Shown here piece by piece: positions 20,921 through 32,810 of a DNA stretch of 64,000 nucleotides. Source of the DNA: Labia minor (Eukaryota; Arthropoda; Insecta; Dermaptera; Spongiphoridae); assembly GCA_963082975.1 (NCBI GenBank), contig OY720344.1, positions 79,782,053 to 79,846,052 on the forward strand. The letters are read 5' to 3'. Below the pieces are notes generated by a model. It saw only the letters and a program-made list of their open reading frames with translations. It was not told where the DNA came from and searched no databases. The translations under genes were made by a program, and so were the position numbers. Each line of letters starts with the position of its first letter. The stretch's first letter is position 1.

Positions 20921-21935
20921 ATGTATTATTATGTTGCTAACTTCATGAATATTTCTTTGGGTGGGGGAATATATTTCAAATATTTCATAATTTGATTCTA
21001 AATTATTATTAAAATAAATAATTTTAATTTTATTTCGAAATTAAATTAAAATCAACTGAACATTTTAAAACATTTTAAATATAAAAAAATAATTAATACA
21101 ATATTAATTAAAAAAGAATAAGTTTGGAGACAACTGTGATAACTAACGCCATTTTATTTTTAAAATTATTATATTTGAATAAGAAAAAACTACAAATATG
21201 ATTTTTCTCGAGAATGATTAATTTTTACTATCTCGCCAGAGATAGTATTGCGATCACGAAAATTTTCGATGTTGAGATTTTGATGTTTTTATACGTTTTG
21301 AAGGTTCCTGAATCATTTTCACTAAGGATGAGAAAAATGTCTGTGTGTGTGTGTGTGTATGTGTGTGTGTATGTAGGCAAGATTACGCAAAAACGGTTTG
21401 AGCTAGAATGATGCAATTTGGTACATGAGCATTATTCAAAATTCATAGTTTTCTATCAACTTTTGAGAAATGTAGCTCAACCGGAAGAGGGTCATTACCT
21501 ACAACGTTTTGATTTTTTTTCCTCTAAAGTGACCGTAAAAATAAAGATATATATGATATATGATAATTTTTCACATGATTAAAAATTGTATAAAACTGCT
21601 ATATATAGAATTTCAGCTTGATTGAATCGCTGAAAGTACCGGAATTAATTTTTTAACACTGCAAATCTCAAGCGCCAACACGTGCCATGGTGCCATCAAT
21701 AAAAAACCAAACATGCGCTGGTTTAATATTTATTATTTACAATTTATAATTAATTAAATTTAATTTAAATATAATATATTATGTTATTTAATCCAATTCA
21801 AATTGCGAGATAGTCGAGTGGAGACACTCCAGCTTATTCTTTATAAAAATTACCTATTGTGTGAATTTTAAAACAATCCTTAGCATTATAAAATATTTCA
21901 AAAATATACAAATATATATATAATACAAACAAACA
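20921..21935 (+). repeat. Dispersed repeat D, copy 1, split by a family B insertion
   Basis: Left part (about 20921-21225) and right part (21836-21935) match, in order, the continuous copies at 30795-31165 and 60180-60415. Shared words include TATGTTGCTAA, AACATTTTAAAA and TTCTTTATAAAAATT, TCCTTA and AAAATATACAAATAT. The interruption is exactly the family B element. The repeat is non-coding and its 3' half resembles blocks in family A. Confidence 0.7.
21226..21835 (+). mobile_element. DINE-1-like family B, complete copy
   Basis: The 5' end is the hairpin ACTATCTC-GCCA-GAGATAGT. Next come a GT microsatellite (21340-21375), a conserved block with AAACGGTTTGAGCTAGAATG, and an AT-rich tail. The 3' end has GCGAGATAGT, which is the inverse of the 5' motif, then the hairpin GAGTG-GAGA-CACTC and CAGCTTATT. 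That is subterminal inverted repeats plus 3' terminal hairpin plus internal microsatellite, the plan of DINE-1/Helentron-associated elements. Short open frames here are artefacts. Confidence 0.85.
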
Positions 21936-23202
21936 TTATATATATCACTATTTAGCATTAGAAAAATAGCAATTCTTATATATAATACTTAAACAAATAT
22001 TAAAAAATATTATATATATATATTGTATTTCAGGCACATATAAGAGATAAAAGATATAGAATAGTAAAAAAAATATTCTTGTTTTTGTTTTTGATATTAT
22101 ATATCTACACTCTATTATTATACCATTTATATTATTATTCAATATTACTCTTTTACTAAATAGTTCTTACTTATTTCAAAAATAATATTAGCAATATGAA
22201 TTGAAACCGAAGATTTTCGAAGTTAAGTAATATCTATTCACATTCTATGAATTAATACTAAAAATTAACAAAAAAGAATCTTATGCAAATCTTGATTTTA
22301 TTTATTCACTACCAGTAGGCGCATGATAAAAAAATTCTCTAGAGTTGATCTATTTTTATTCAAAATAAAAAAAAAGAAAGAAAAAAAGATATAAGATCTC
22401 ATGGAGTATGCAAGATTTTACATGGTGTCTCTTTTTTTATAAAAGATGCTTTTGAAATTTAATAAACGAAAAAAAAATCTAAAAGTATATTTTGCCTTCG
22501 CTCACACTGTAGGAAGCCTCTAAAAGCTGATTTCCTAGAAATTCAACTGCTTTTGCGAAATAAATGGATTTCTTGCTAAAAGAGGATATGTATAAAAAGT
22601 ATAATAGATTTTAATGAATATAAAGTATAAGTTGTAATTTATTTATATTCTAAATAGACAGATAATTTGTATGTTAAATAGTATCAAGAATTATCCAAGC
22701 GTAGTGGACTTTGGAGATCTAAACTCTCTCTGAAGAGCTCTAACTCATTTATCTCTCTCCCTCTCTCTGATCAGGTAAACCCTAAATTGTCCCTTGCAGT
22801 GGTTAATTTAACACGAATCAATAATAAACTTTATTAAATTATGTGATATGAAAATTGTACATTTAACAATACAATTACATTAAATTTATATTTATTTATT
22901 TCATTTAGACCAAAGAATTTCCTAAAAGGCATTTATAAAACGCTTAAATTATTTTTATCTCTCATAAAAAATATTAATATACCACCTGGAAAAAATTGCT
23001 GACGAGTAAAAAAAAAGATGGGGGAAATTAATATAATAATATGTGTAGGATTGTAAAATGTATCTCTTTTAATAAATATGTAATAAATATTATTAATTTA
23101 AATGATGTAAATAAAATCTAATCTCATCATTGAATAAATAAATTTAGAATATAGCTATATAAAAGGAAACATTTGGAATAAACTTATTTAAAGGCCCTTT
23201 GA
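21936..23202. other. AT-rich DNA without recognised genes
   Basis: Scattered TA repeats; nothing supportable. Confidence 0.5.
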
Positions 23203-23348
23203 AATAAGCGGGAGTGTCCTCCCCTAGACTTTCCCGCATATAAATAGGTATAAAGAGTTGTGAATGAATATTTAGAATGTGTAAACTTGGTATTGATAAA
23301 GAGCCAGTTCATATTAGTTTATTGGTGTCAAATGTGATATTTGTTAAC

Positions 23349-23383
<35 letters not shown>

Positions 23384-23824
23384 AAAGTGCTACTTCCGGT
23401 TAACTGATATTTTAAATGTAAAAAAAAACAGATATGGATATAATATAAATATTTTTAATTTTATTTTATTTATAATATATAAGGGCTGGCTGTGACGTCA
23501 TGACGTGCTGGGTGACGTCATATAATTTTAAATTAAGAAAAAACTAATGAAGATGATTTTTCTCGAGGATAAAACTAATACAAAGTGCATAACACGTGGA
23601 GATATGTCCTCACGTGAAATTTGATATGAAAGTCCTAGCTTGATTAGTTTTTGAGTAAATTTGCTTACAGACATTACATACATACATACACACACACAGA
23701 CATAATTCGAAAAATGGTATTTTCCGACTCAGGGAGGTCTAAAACGTCAAGATCTATCGAAATCTCGAAGTCGAAATTTTTGACGATTCCAATACTTCCC
23801 TTATACGAAGTATGCGGGAAAGTA
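23203..23824 (-). mobile_element. DINE-1-like family C copy with a family A-like 3' half
   Basis: Read on the minus strand it opens with TACTTTCCCGCATAC-TTC-GTATAAGGGAAGTA (complement ending about 23824), a nested hairpin. A TG/TATG microsatellite and an AAAACTAATCAAGCTAGG block follow. The other end has, in plus-strand order, AATAAGC, the hairpin GGGAG-TGTC-CTCCC, CTAG and ACTTTCCCGCATA, the 5' motif inverted. Plus positions 23405-23590 are close to the 3' half of family A (GTGACGTCAT, TAAATTAAGAAAAAAC, GATGATTTTTC). It is therefore a chimera of two families. Confidence 0.8.
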
Positions 23825-24568
23825 AAAATAAGCCAAAGTATTGGAAGATAATTTCATTCAATTTCAATAAAAATTTATAAAATCTGCTTTAAAAAAAAGA
23901 AAAAGTGAGGTTAAGATAGTAAATGATTCTAAACATCCTGGTTTTTACAAGAAATGTTTGGATAAAAAATAAAAATGGAAATGTGCGTCTTTGAACGACC
24001 TCGGGGTCCTTGAAAATTCACCATCTCTTGATATTCTAGTAGATTTATATTTAATTAAAGGAAACGAATACTAATATTATTAATCATAACATAGAACAAA
24101 TAATCAAAGAGAATCTTAGGAATCTAGCGAACGTTTTTCGGTTAGTTTATTAAGGAGCAAAGTTTAAAATATATGTATATATAAAAAAAAAAGAAAAATA
24201 AAGTCAAAGGTAAACAAAGAAATTTTATTTTGATCTTGAAGAATTAAAATAAATTATTAATTCTACTGTTAGTAATGTTCTTATAGTAGATTAGTTTAGT
24301 TTGCAATAGGAATAAACAAATTGAATCGTTAAAATAAGATTAACATACTGTAAACACTTTTAACTATTTTCTTATTTGTTTATATTATTTTTTTTTTAAA
24401 TAATATATTGTGAAATTACCTCAAAATTAAACGGAAAATATAATATAAAACAATTCGAAGGTTATTTTGAGAATAATAAAGAGTTATCACATTAACTCTA
24501 ATTAAGTATTATTAACTAACATTAATTAACATGTTATAAATATTTAATTTACATAATTAAAATAAATT
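23825..24568. other. AT-rich DNA without recognised genes
   Basis: Nothing supportable apart from short runs. Confidence 0.45.
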
Positions 24569-25165
24569 TGGGGTATCTCCAATCTACTATCTCGCAAATT
24601 TGAATAGGATAATCAAGTTTTTTTCTATATTTGAAAATTAATTAAAATTTTATTCTATCCAACCATAGGATTTAAGGTTTTTAACATAATTTTCACTAAA
24701 AACATTTTATTGAAATAGAAAGGCAATTAAATAATATAAACATTGTTTGGATTCTTTTACCTTCATTTTTAAGTCAAAATTTAAAAAATTAATTCCGGTA
24801 ATTTCAGTGATTCAATCAAGCTGAAATTTTATATATAGCAGTTTTATACAATTTTTACCGATTGTTAATCATGTGCAAAATTATTAAACATATATCTTTA
24901 TTTTTACGGTCATTTTAGAGGCAAAAAAATGAAAACGTGGTAGGTAATGGTCCTCTTCCGAATGAGCTACATTTCTCCAAAATTGTTAGAAAACTACGAA
25001 TTTTGTGTAATGCCCGTATACTAAATCTCATTATTCTAACTTAAACAGTTTTTGCGTAATCTTGTCAACATACATACGCACATACACACAAACATTTTTC
25101 TTAACCTTAAATGACTCAGGGACTTTTAAAACGTATACAAACATCAAAATCTCTTTTAAAAATGA
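24569..25165 (-). mobile_element. DINE-1-like family B, decayed copy
   Basis: Minus orientation. The reversed 3' end survives as GGTATCTCCAATC followed by TACTATCTCGCAAATTTGAAT. Then come the AATTAATTCCGGTAATTTCAG block, the ATCTTTATTTTTACGGTCA block, ACATTTCTC and a CA microsatellite. The 5' hairpin is eroded. Confidence 0.75.
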
Positions 25166-25377
25166 CAAACGAATATCGATATGCGCAGACATTACTTTCC
25201 GGTCCTCCCTATTACATAACTAGACATATGTAATTTTTTTTAACATTATCGTTCTTTGGTATAATAATAAAAGTAAAATACCGTATAGCTCAAATATAAC
25301 GAATTTTTTTTAAGTATTAATGTAATATTAATATTAATTCTATAGGTTTCCGCGACTCTAGAAAGTTTAAAGACCAC

Positions 25378-25442
25378 TGTTCTAGCTCAAACCCTTTTTT
25401 CGTAATCTTGTCTACACACGCACAACCTTAGTGCGACATAGT
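25378..25442 (-). mobile_element. Short fragment of family B core
   Basis: TCTAGCTCAAACC, GTAATCTTGTCTACAC and CAACCTTAGTG occur in the order and spacing seen in family B, with the microsatellite mostly lost. Confidence 0.6.
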
Positions 25443-25599
25443 CAAAAATAGAAAACATTAATTATATAGATTCCTTTTGTTCTAAAAGTATATAATTACA
25501 ATTGGTGATAAATGATTTTGCTTTTTACATTCACTGTTCTGTCTCTACATTACTTAGTATCACTAAGAATTAATAAAACTGTTTGTAATAATGAATCTT

Positions 25600-26205
25600 G
25601 ATTAAATAGTTTCACTGAAAAGGTATTCCACCTGAAAGAATTAATAAATGTTAACTTTAGTGAAGATAGTTGATTTTTTTTTCACATCCTCTATGACTTA
25701 CAAAATGTTTATTTACATTCATAAGGCTTTACACATGTATGAGTTAACAAATGTTGATAAAAATTAATTAACTATTACAGTGTACATGTTTTTCACTTGA
25801 ATGATTTTTTAAATGATATTTAATTTAAATTTTTGATTAAATTTCTTCTGACAAAAGTTACTCTCATAAAACTTTTTACCTTTTTGAGTTATTAAAATGT
25901 CTATTTTCAATATTTTCAATATTTACATCCAGGCTTTTCAACTGTATGAATTACAAAATGTCAATTTAAATTAGATTTATGAATGTTTTCGAACAATAGT
26001 TGCACTCATAAGGCTTTACACATGAATGAGTTTTTAAATATTTATTTTAATTAACTTTAAAATTAAATTTCCTTTGAAAATATTTACACCCATTAGTTTT
26101 GTCACCTGAATAGAATAATATATGTTTATTTAAAGTATATTTATTTTTAAATTTTTTCGGACAATAGTCCCCAAAACATTCCACCTGTAAGAGTATGTAT
26201 AAATA
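25600..26205 (-). pseudogene. Decayed C2H2 zinc-finger gene fragment
   Basis: On the minus strand several relics of Cys2His2 fingers follow one another. The clearest reads THSCVKPYECNYCSKTFIN, the classic inter-finger linker plus the two zinc-binding Cys and the conserved Phe. Others are HTVEKPGCKYC and THTCVKPYECK. Linkers can be seen near 25720, 25930 and 26010, and finger pieces near 25860 and 26150. Stops and frameshifts interrupt every finger. Tandem C2H2 fingers bind DNA in transcription factors. The sequence is as AT-rich as its surroundings, which suggests long neutral decay. Source gene unknown; it may be a retrocopy or part of a transposon. Confidence 0.7.
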
Positions 26206-26683
26206 GTTTATATAAATAATAATTATCTTTGATTATTAAATTTAGAATTTAGAATTTAGAATTTTTCGAAATTTTCTTTTGTTAATTATTATATTACATT
26301 TCACCTTGTTATATATTTTTATTTTTTGTTATTTTTCCTTATGCAATGAATTTTATAATAAATTTAAAATTTGAATTCATATTGAACAAATTTCTACCGA
26401 AAAACACTTTTTTAATATTCCGGTAAAAACTCTTCATTTTAATAAATAGTAAGAAAACATATGAAGTAAATTACCTAAAAATATATTTTTTCATTAGTGT
26501 TGGATACAATTTTTTTTTATTGTTTATTTTACAGAGAGCAAAACCTAGGGTAAAACCGAGAGAAAGCTTGAAACCCCCAAGAGGGAAATATTCAAGCTCC
26601 CATTTTTGTGTAAATGTATTATTTAAGTTAAGAGTACTCTTCAATTCTTAAAACTACCTAATTAAATATCGAAATTTATATAA
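26206..26683. other. AT-rich spacer, nothing recognised
   Basis: No supported gene or repeat. Confidence 0.45.
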
Positions 26684-28436
26684 TCTATATATATAAAGGA
26701 GAGTGTTTGTATGTATGTATGTAATTTGTTTACTTTTTTGCTGTCATAGAAACAAACAAAAAAGAAATTCCCAATCAAAGAATTATTATAATATTTAACT
26801 TTTTATTTTAAATTCTAATATTCAAATATCATTTCAATTAAATAATTTATTCTAAAAAAAGTTCTCATTTTAATTAATATAATAAAATATTTAAATCATA
26901 TTTAACTTAAATTATTTTGTATTTATTCTTTCCATATTTGAATAGGTACTTCTTTTATTTTAAGGGAGGGAATTAACTATGATCTAAAAAAATTAATAAA
27001 TGAACTTAATAATAAAAAATCAAATAAATCCATTAATTTAAATTAATACTATTAATGAATGTATATATTGTTAATTTATCTTTAGTTTTATCAATACTTT
27101 TATACCGTTAATTTTTATAAATTAATTTTTATAAATTGTCTCAAGTCTCTAACTTTGCATTTTCTCAAATTGTATTTTAATTAAAAATATTCAATAAAAA
27201 TCAAGCAATGAAATTAAAATATCGAAATGAAATGATCAAGAAATATTATACTCTATTATAACATATACAATACTTATAAACTATAGGCGGAGGAAATATT
27301 AGACGATATCATTGCGGGTTCAAGCCAAATCGATCAACATTAATTAAGATATTTTCATTATGACAGATATTAAAAAAACCGCGAATTCATTAATTCTGTT
27401 CACTAATTATTTGTAGACTTTAGTAAAACCTACGCATGACTCAATAGATCCGGATAAACTTTTTCAAATTTTGATCTTAAAATTTATCTTGAAAGTAGTA
27501 AAGAAAGAGTAAGATGTGGAAATCAATTGTAAAATATTAGGTTACCCAGACGACTTAAATATAATAGGAGATTCGGCAATTGCAATTACAGATAGCGAGG
27601 AAAAATTAATCGAAGTAGGAAAAGAGATGAGGTTTGAAATTAATAATGATAAATAAATATATTTAGAAACAAACAGGAGCAGTATTAACATACAAAATGT
27701 AGAATTTGAATATGTAGAAAAATTGAATGTAATCACGAAGGATAATAATATTTGAGAAGAATTTAAATCGAAGTTGCAATCGGGAAACGCCTGTTATCAT
27801 GCAGTAAAGAGGCTTATCTCATCAAAATTATTATAAAAGGGAATGAAAATTAAAATATATAAAACAATTATTTTGTCTGTTGTATTATATGAGTGTGAGA
27901 CATGGTCTATGATCTTAGGAGATGAGAGTGGATTCAGAGTATTTGAGAATAGGATTCTCCCTAGCATTTATGGGCCAAAGAAAGATGAGGGAATGACGTA
28001 CTAGAGATGGAACAGGATAAGGACACTTGGAGAAATGTGGTTGTAGCTGCCAAGAACTTTCGAGTACCGTTGAGCCACGCATGCTCTATGACCCTGGGAG
28101 ATGAGAGTAGATTCAGATTATTCTTTCCAGCATTTATTGGCCAAAGAAAGATGAGGTCACCGGGGGAGAAATGTGGTTGTAGCTGCCAAGAACTTTCGAG
28201 TAGATAGATATAACATATTCAATAATAATATATATAATTAATTTACTAAATAAATTAAAATATATTTTAAATAATCACACAATAAGAAATGAATGTTTTA
28301 TGTTATACATTGTTTGAAACAAAATGGATGAAAACCTTTTACTACTTTCAACCAAATACTATGTACCACTCGGGGGTACAGGGGGCGGAGCCCCCGTCTA
28401 GATGTGAAGAGCGACGAAGGAGCTCTGAGCAGCTAG
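26684..28436 (+). mobile_element. Helitron, complete ends, carrying a non-LTR RT fragment
   Basis: Begins TCTATATATATAAAGGAGAG directly after an A (26683). It ends with the imperfect hairpin GAGCGACGAAGGAGCTC, a spacer and CTAG (28433-28436) directly before T. TC...CTRR ends, a 3' hairpin and insertion between A and T are diagnostic of Helitrons. No Rep/helicase coding; the cargo is the RT fragment at 27410-28207. Confidence 0.9.
27410..28207 (+). pseudogene. Non-LTR reverse transcriptase fragment captured in the Helitron
   Basis: A largely continuous frame with several stops shows motif A (FVDFSK, then after a frameshift DSIDPDKLFQIL) and motif C with the catalytic pair as YPDDLNIIGDS. It then shows VKRLISSKLL, IKIYKTIILSVVLYECETWS and RVFENRILPSIYGPKKDE. 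This is the palm-to-thumb part of a non-LTR RT that normally ends in a GRPIGKRPLGRPKTRW tail. The segment between motifs A and C is shortened. After 28010 part of the 3' region is duplicated (the GGAGAAATGTGGTTGTAGCTG block appears twice). Inactive. Confidence 0.8.
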
Positions 28437-28534
28437 TATAATATATATTTCAAATTTATTTTTTAAATTTAAATTGATTATATTACTATCTTATTTTATG
28501 TTTACATTTATAAAAGTTAATATATTTATTTTGG

Positions 28535-28612
28535 TAGTTCAGGATAGGGACGGTTGAAGGATTGTGGTTGCTGGGGTCAAGAACTTTTCAGTTCCATTCC
28601 ACAGAGATAGCT
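28535..28612 (+). pseudogene. RT fragment tail
   Basis: GGATTGTGGTTGCTGGGGTC, AAGAACTTTTCAGTTCC and CCACAGAGATAGCTA match the last codons and 3' end of the fragment at 31940-32015. Confidence 0.6.
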
Positions 28613-29095
28613 AAATACTTCTTTTAATATACATTATTATTATTTACTATTCATAGTTTCAATGTTTACCAATAAAAGATTTATTAATAGTGATATTATT
28701 TTTGTAATAACCAATTTTAAATAGTTACATAATTAGTTTCTAATTAATTTGTGGATAAAAACAATTGTCCATTTAGAACTAATGATTAATATAAAAATTC
28801 CAATAAAGAATATTATTATTGTCAATACAATGTAATGTCAATAGAGAATGTAACTTCAATGTACTTATGTATTCAATATACCTATATATAATATTTTTAA
28901 TCATGTTATTATCATTAAAGTATTATTTTCTTTCTTGAATTCATGTTGATCATTTATAATCATATCCTTTAAAATATTGGTTAAAGAATATTGTGGTATC
29001 TCAATGGATACTAATAAGTTGATGAGCCAATTTTTATGAATATCCTCCATTCTGCATATTTTAACTAATAATTATCTCAATTTTTAGATGATAAT

Positions 29096-29126
29096 CACCC
29101 CCGTCTAGGTGTGAAGACGCCGAATA
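29096..29126 (+). mobile_element. Decayed Helitron 3' end
   Basis: CACCCCCGTCTAGGTGTGAAGACGCCGAA is a worn copy of the subterminal region seen at 48700-48730; the CTAG terminus is lost. With the RT tail at 28535 it suggests an older copy of the same cargo-bearing Helitron. Confidence 0.5.
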
Positions 29127-30094
29127 ATAAATTTGCTATATAATGATTGTTTATCAACTAAAATGAATAAATAGAAACTTTTAAAATTCAAAAAATTTAA
29201 TTTAATTTAATTAAAACTTATTTACCTAGCTAATTCAATTCAACAATAGTAAACTTAGTTGTCAGAAACATCCCTAAACTTTTAAACTAATATGAAATAG
29301 CTTCTACTCGACATAATCATAAGACGCAGCTACTAGTTTATAACCTACTTAAGACAATAATACAGTTTGAGCCAAAATGAAGGGGCATATCTACTTATTG
29401 TTAGAAAAAAAAATTATTTCTATTCAATCGATTTTATAGTAGTCAGCTATCATTGATTAGTGATGTCATTATTTCATGTCATCTTACATCAAATAATGTT
29501 AACTTTTTTGATTAGAGATCTTTAATATATAAAAAGAGTTTGTATATTGACTCCCTAATTACTTTTCAAAAACAAATACATTTAAAATATGTGTTTAAGG
29601 AAAAAAGAATACATTCTCTGGCAAAATTTCGCTACTATGGGTTGCGACCCGACATGGTTAGTCACTAGAAATAGTTCTGAGGTGTGTATTTGTAGTTTTC
29701 TATCTAGCATATATATAGAACTGTATAACTCTTGCTTATTATGTGATGACAAACATCATGATCTTTCTCACTAAGGACGAAATATGTAAAACAAAGTTTC
29801 CTTCATTTACAAAAGTTTTAAATACATATAGAATATATACAATATGTAGAATATGTACAATCCATTTCCGGTATGCGTTTCACATATCTTCAAGGTTCTG
29901 ATTTCAAATAGTGGTTTTTCAAACAGTAAAACCGATCATAATCAAATTTTATATTTAAGCTTCTATTGGGATGCTAATGACCTGGCAACATTTTCGCTTA
30001 AATCAGTCATGAATGAATAAATAAATATCAAAAATTAAAATGGTCACATTTTCTATACTATAAAATCCGCTTGATCTTACAAGCTCACTCTTTT
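29127..30094. other. AT-rich DNA without recognised genes
   Basis: A 61-codon frame at 29589-29774 has no recognisable motif and is not called. Confidence 0.45.
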
Positions 30095-30668
30095 TACTAT
30101 CTCGCGAGAGATAGTATTGCGATTACGAAAATTTTCGATGTTGAGATTTTGAAGTTTTTATACGTTTTGAAGGTTCCTGAATCATTTTCACTAAGGCTTA
30201 GATGTCTGTGTGTGTGTGTGTGTGTATGTATTCAAGATTACGCAAAAACGGTTTGAGCTAGAATGATGAAATTTGGTACATGAGCATTATTCAAAATTCG
30301 TAGTTTTCTATCAACTTTTGAAAAATGTAGCTCAACCGGAAGAGGGTCATTACCTACAACGTTTTGATTTTTTTTCCTCTAAAGTGATCGTAAAAATAAA
30401 GATATATATGATATATGATAATTTTTCACATGATTAAAAATTGTATAAAACTGCTATATATAGAGTTTCAGCTTGATTGATCGCTGAAAGTACCAGAATT
30501 AATTTTTTAACACTGCAAATCTCACGCGCCAACACGTGACGTGGTGCCAACAACAAAGAGCCAAACATGCGCTGGTTTAATAAATATTATTTATTAATTT
30601 TAATTTATAATTTATAATTAATTCAATTTAATTTAAATATAATATATGTTATTTAATCCAATTAAAAT
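30095..30668 (+). mobile_element. DINE-1-like family B copy, 3' end lost
   Basis: 5' hairpin ACTATCTC-GCGA-GAGATAGT, GT microsatellite near 30205, the AAACGGTTTGAGCTAGAATG block and the CACGTGACGTGGTGCC block are all present. The copy stops after AATCCAATTAAAATT, before the expected inverted motif and terminal hairpin. Confidence 0.85.
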
Positions 30669-30794
30669 TTCTAAAAAATAATAAATCATTTTGTAAATTA
30701 ATGTTTTTATTTTTATAAGATATGTCGCGAAAAATTTTAATTTCTCGTAGCGTGCAAGTGTTAAAAGTTTTGGAAACCCTGCGTTAGTATATTG

Positions 30795-31165
30795 ATGATT
30801 ATGTTGCTAAAATCATGAATAATTTTTTTGGGTGAGAGGAATGAGATAAATGTTATTTGTGTCTCTAAAGTATTATTAAAATAAATGTTTTTAAATTTAT
30901 TTCGTTTTAAACGAAATAAACATTTTAAAATATTTTAAATATAAAAAATGATTAATACAATACTAAGGCAATTGTTAAAGTGAAGACTGGATGTCACTAC
31001 TGACACTATTTTATCTTTAAAATTACTCTTTACTAATAAAGATGATTTTTCCCGATGTTGAAACCAATTCAGATCGAATTTTCTTTATAAAAATTTTCTA
31101 TTGAGTAAATTTTAAATAAATCCTTAAAAGAATAAAATATGTCAAAAATATACAAATATTATATG
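30795..31165 (+). repeat. Dispersed repeat D, copy 2 (empty site)
   Basis: Continuous where copy 1 is interrupted: GATTTTTCCCGATG... and TTTTCTTTATAAAAATTTTC are joined by only a short stretch, without family B. Confidence 0.7.
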
Positions 31166-31569
31166 AGAAAATATATTATACGATAAAATATATAATTTAT
31201 ATAATTAGGTGAGTTGCATATGAAAATAAAATAAAGTTTACTACAATTTTAGCAATTTAAAATATATCACAGTCCACATTGCCACATATTGTAAAGATGG
31301 TTGCAATATAAACTTTGAATTTTCTAGTACAGTACTTTCCCCACTTTAACTCGGAAATCTCTTGTCTCATACAATTAAATTACATGCCCTGGTTTAGAGT
31401 AATGGCCGTCAAAACTTCTTTCTCGCAGAAAAGAAATTGACCAAACGACATAACATATTTAATGAATATTTTATAGGTTAATTAATATCAACGAATACTT
31501 TTTTATTATTTCTTCAATGATCATTTTAAAATTTGTAATTGATTGTTGGTTTATTATTAATTTATTTTA

Positions 31570-32020
31570 TATTATAATGATCAGAGGCATGATCTATAAC
31601 CTTAGGTGACGTGAGTAGATTTAGAGTATTTGAGAATAGGTTTTTCGTAGTATTTATGGATCAAAGAAAGTTGAGGTCATCGGGGAATGGCGGAGACTGC
31701 ATAAAGAGAAATTGCATGACCTCTATGCATCTCCAGACATAGTTAGGTTTAGGGTTATAAATTCGAGAAGGCTGTGTGGCTAGAATGAGAGAGGAAAGAA
31801 TGGCGAAAAATATATTGGTGGGGAGACCGATTGGGAAACGTCCGCTTGGAAGACCAAAGACGCGGTGGGTAAACAAAGTAAGAAGGAACGTGAGAGAGAT
31901 GGGAGAAGGTAGGGAGGTAGGGGTGGATGGTCGTGGCTCAGATAGGGGCACTTGGAGAAATGTGGTTGCTGCGGCCAAGAACTTTTGAGTTCCGTAGTGC
32001 AACAGAGATCGATAGATTTT
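31570..32020 (+). pseudogene. Non-LTR RT C-terminal end, best-preserved tail copy
   Basis: The 3' part is an open frame reading ARMREERMAKNILVGRPIG, KRPLGRPKTRWVNKVRRNVR and, at the end, TWRNVVAAAKNF followed by a stop. This is the conserved C-terminus of a widespread insect non-LTR ORF2, with the GRP-rich stretch and final WR..VAAAK. The 5' part, out of frame, preserves the complement of GDVSRFRVFE-like sequence and the EWRRLH region. After the stop there is a very short 3' end (GTTCCGTAGTGCAACAGAGATCGATAGA), so this family may end in GATA-type repeats. Compare the CTAT repeats at 51838. Confidence 0.8.
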
Positions 32021-32129
32021 ATATTATTTGTTTCATATTAATTGATACATCAGATAATTATAATATTATATTAAAATACATAAAATGCAAATAAAAATAA
32101 TATTAAATAACTAATAATTTACACTTTTT

Positions 32130-32784
32130 TACCGACCGACGATAGTAAGGGAGGTATTGTTTTCACACCAAATTTCACATGTGGAGATTTTTACATATCT
32201 CCACGAATCATGCATTTTCTTAATAGAAAAAAGTATTTTTAGCATGATGTCTGTCCGTCCGTCCGTCTGTCCGTCTGTCCGTCCGTATAGATGTGTACAG
32301 CCTGAACGGCTGAACCGATTTTGATGAAATTTAGTATATTTACTTAATGCATAAGTGGGATGAATTGATCAACTTTTGGTGCAAATCCGGAAACCAGAAG
32401 TGGTAGTATTAGCGATCGACGATAGGAAGGGAAGGGTTATTTTCACACCAAATTTCACATGAGGAGATTTTTTTATATATCACCACCATTGGTTTTGTCC
32501 TCGGGAAAAATCATCTTCATTATATTTTTCTTAATTTAAAATTATAAGACGTCACCCAGCCCTTCATGACGTCACAGCCTCCTTATTATGATCACGGGCA
32601 ACGCCGGCTACTTCAGCTATATATTATAACTAAAATAAAATTAAAAAAATATTTATGTTCTATCCATATCTGTTTGTTATTACATTAATAGATATATTAA
32701 AATTATTTGAAATTGTTTCTGTGGCTGGATATTAATTTATTTCAAACTGTCGGTCGGTTCGGACCTGGCCACAGGTCAACTTAT
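32130..32784 (+). mobile_element. DINE-1-like family A, complete copy
   Basis: 5' motif TACCGACCGACGATAG, a GTCC/GTCT microsatellite near 32250, the AACGGCTGAACCGATTTTG block, and a second copy of the TTTTCACACCAAATTTCACA block. The AT-rich 3' half has GACGTCA palindromes. The 3' end carries CGTCGGTCGGT (inverse of the start), hairpin GACCTG-GCCA-CAGGTC and AACTTAT before T. The core microsatellite block resembles the CCGTCTGTCCGT region of Drosophila DINE-1/INE-1. Non-coding. Confidence 0.9.
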
Positions 32785-32810
32785 TAAAAATGTAATTTAA
32801 ATTATAATTA

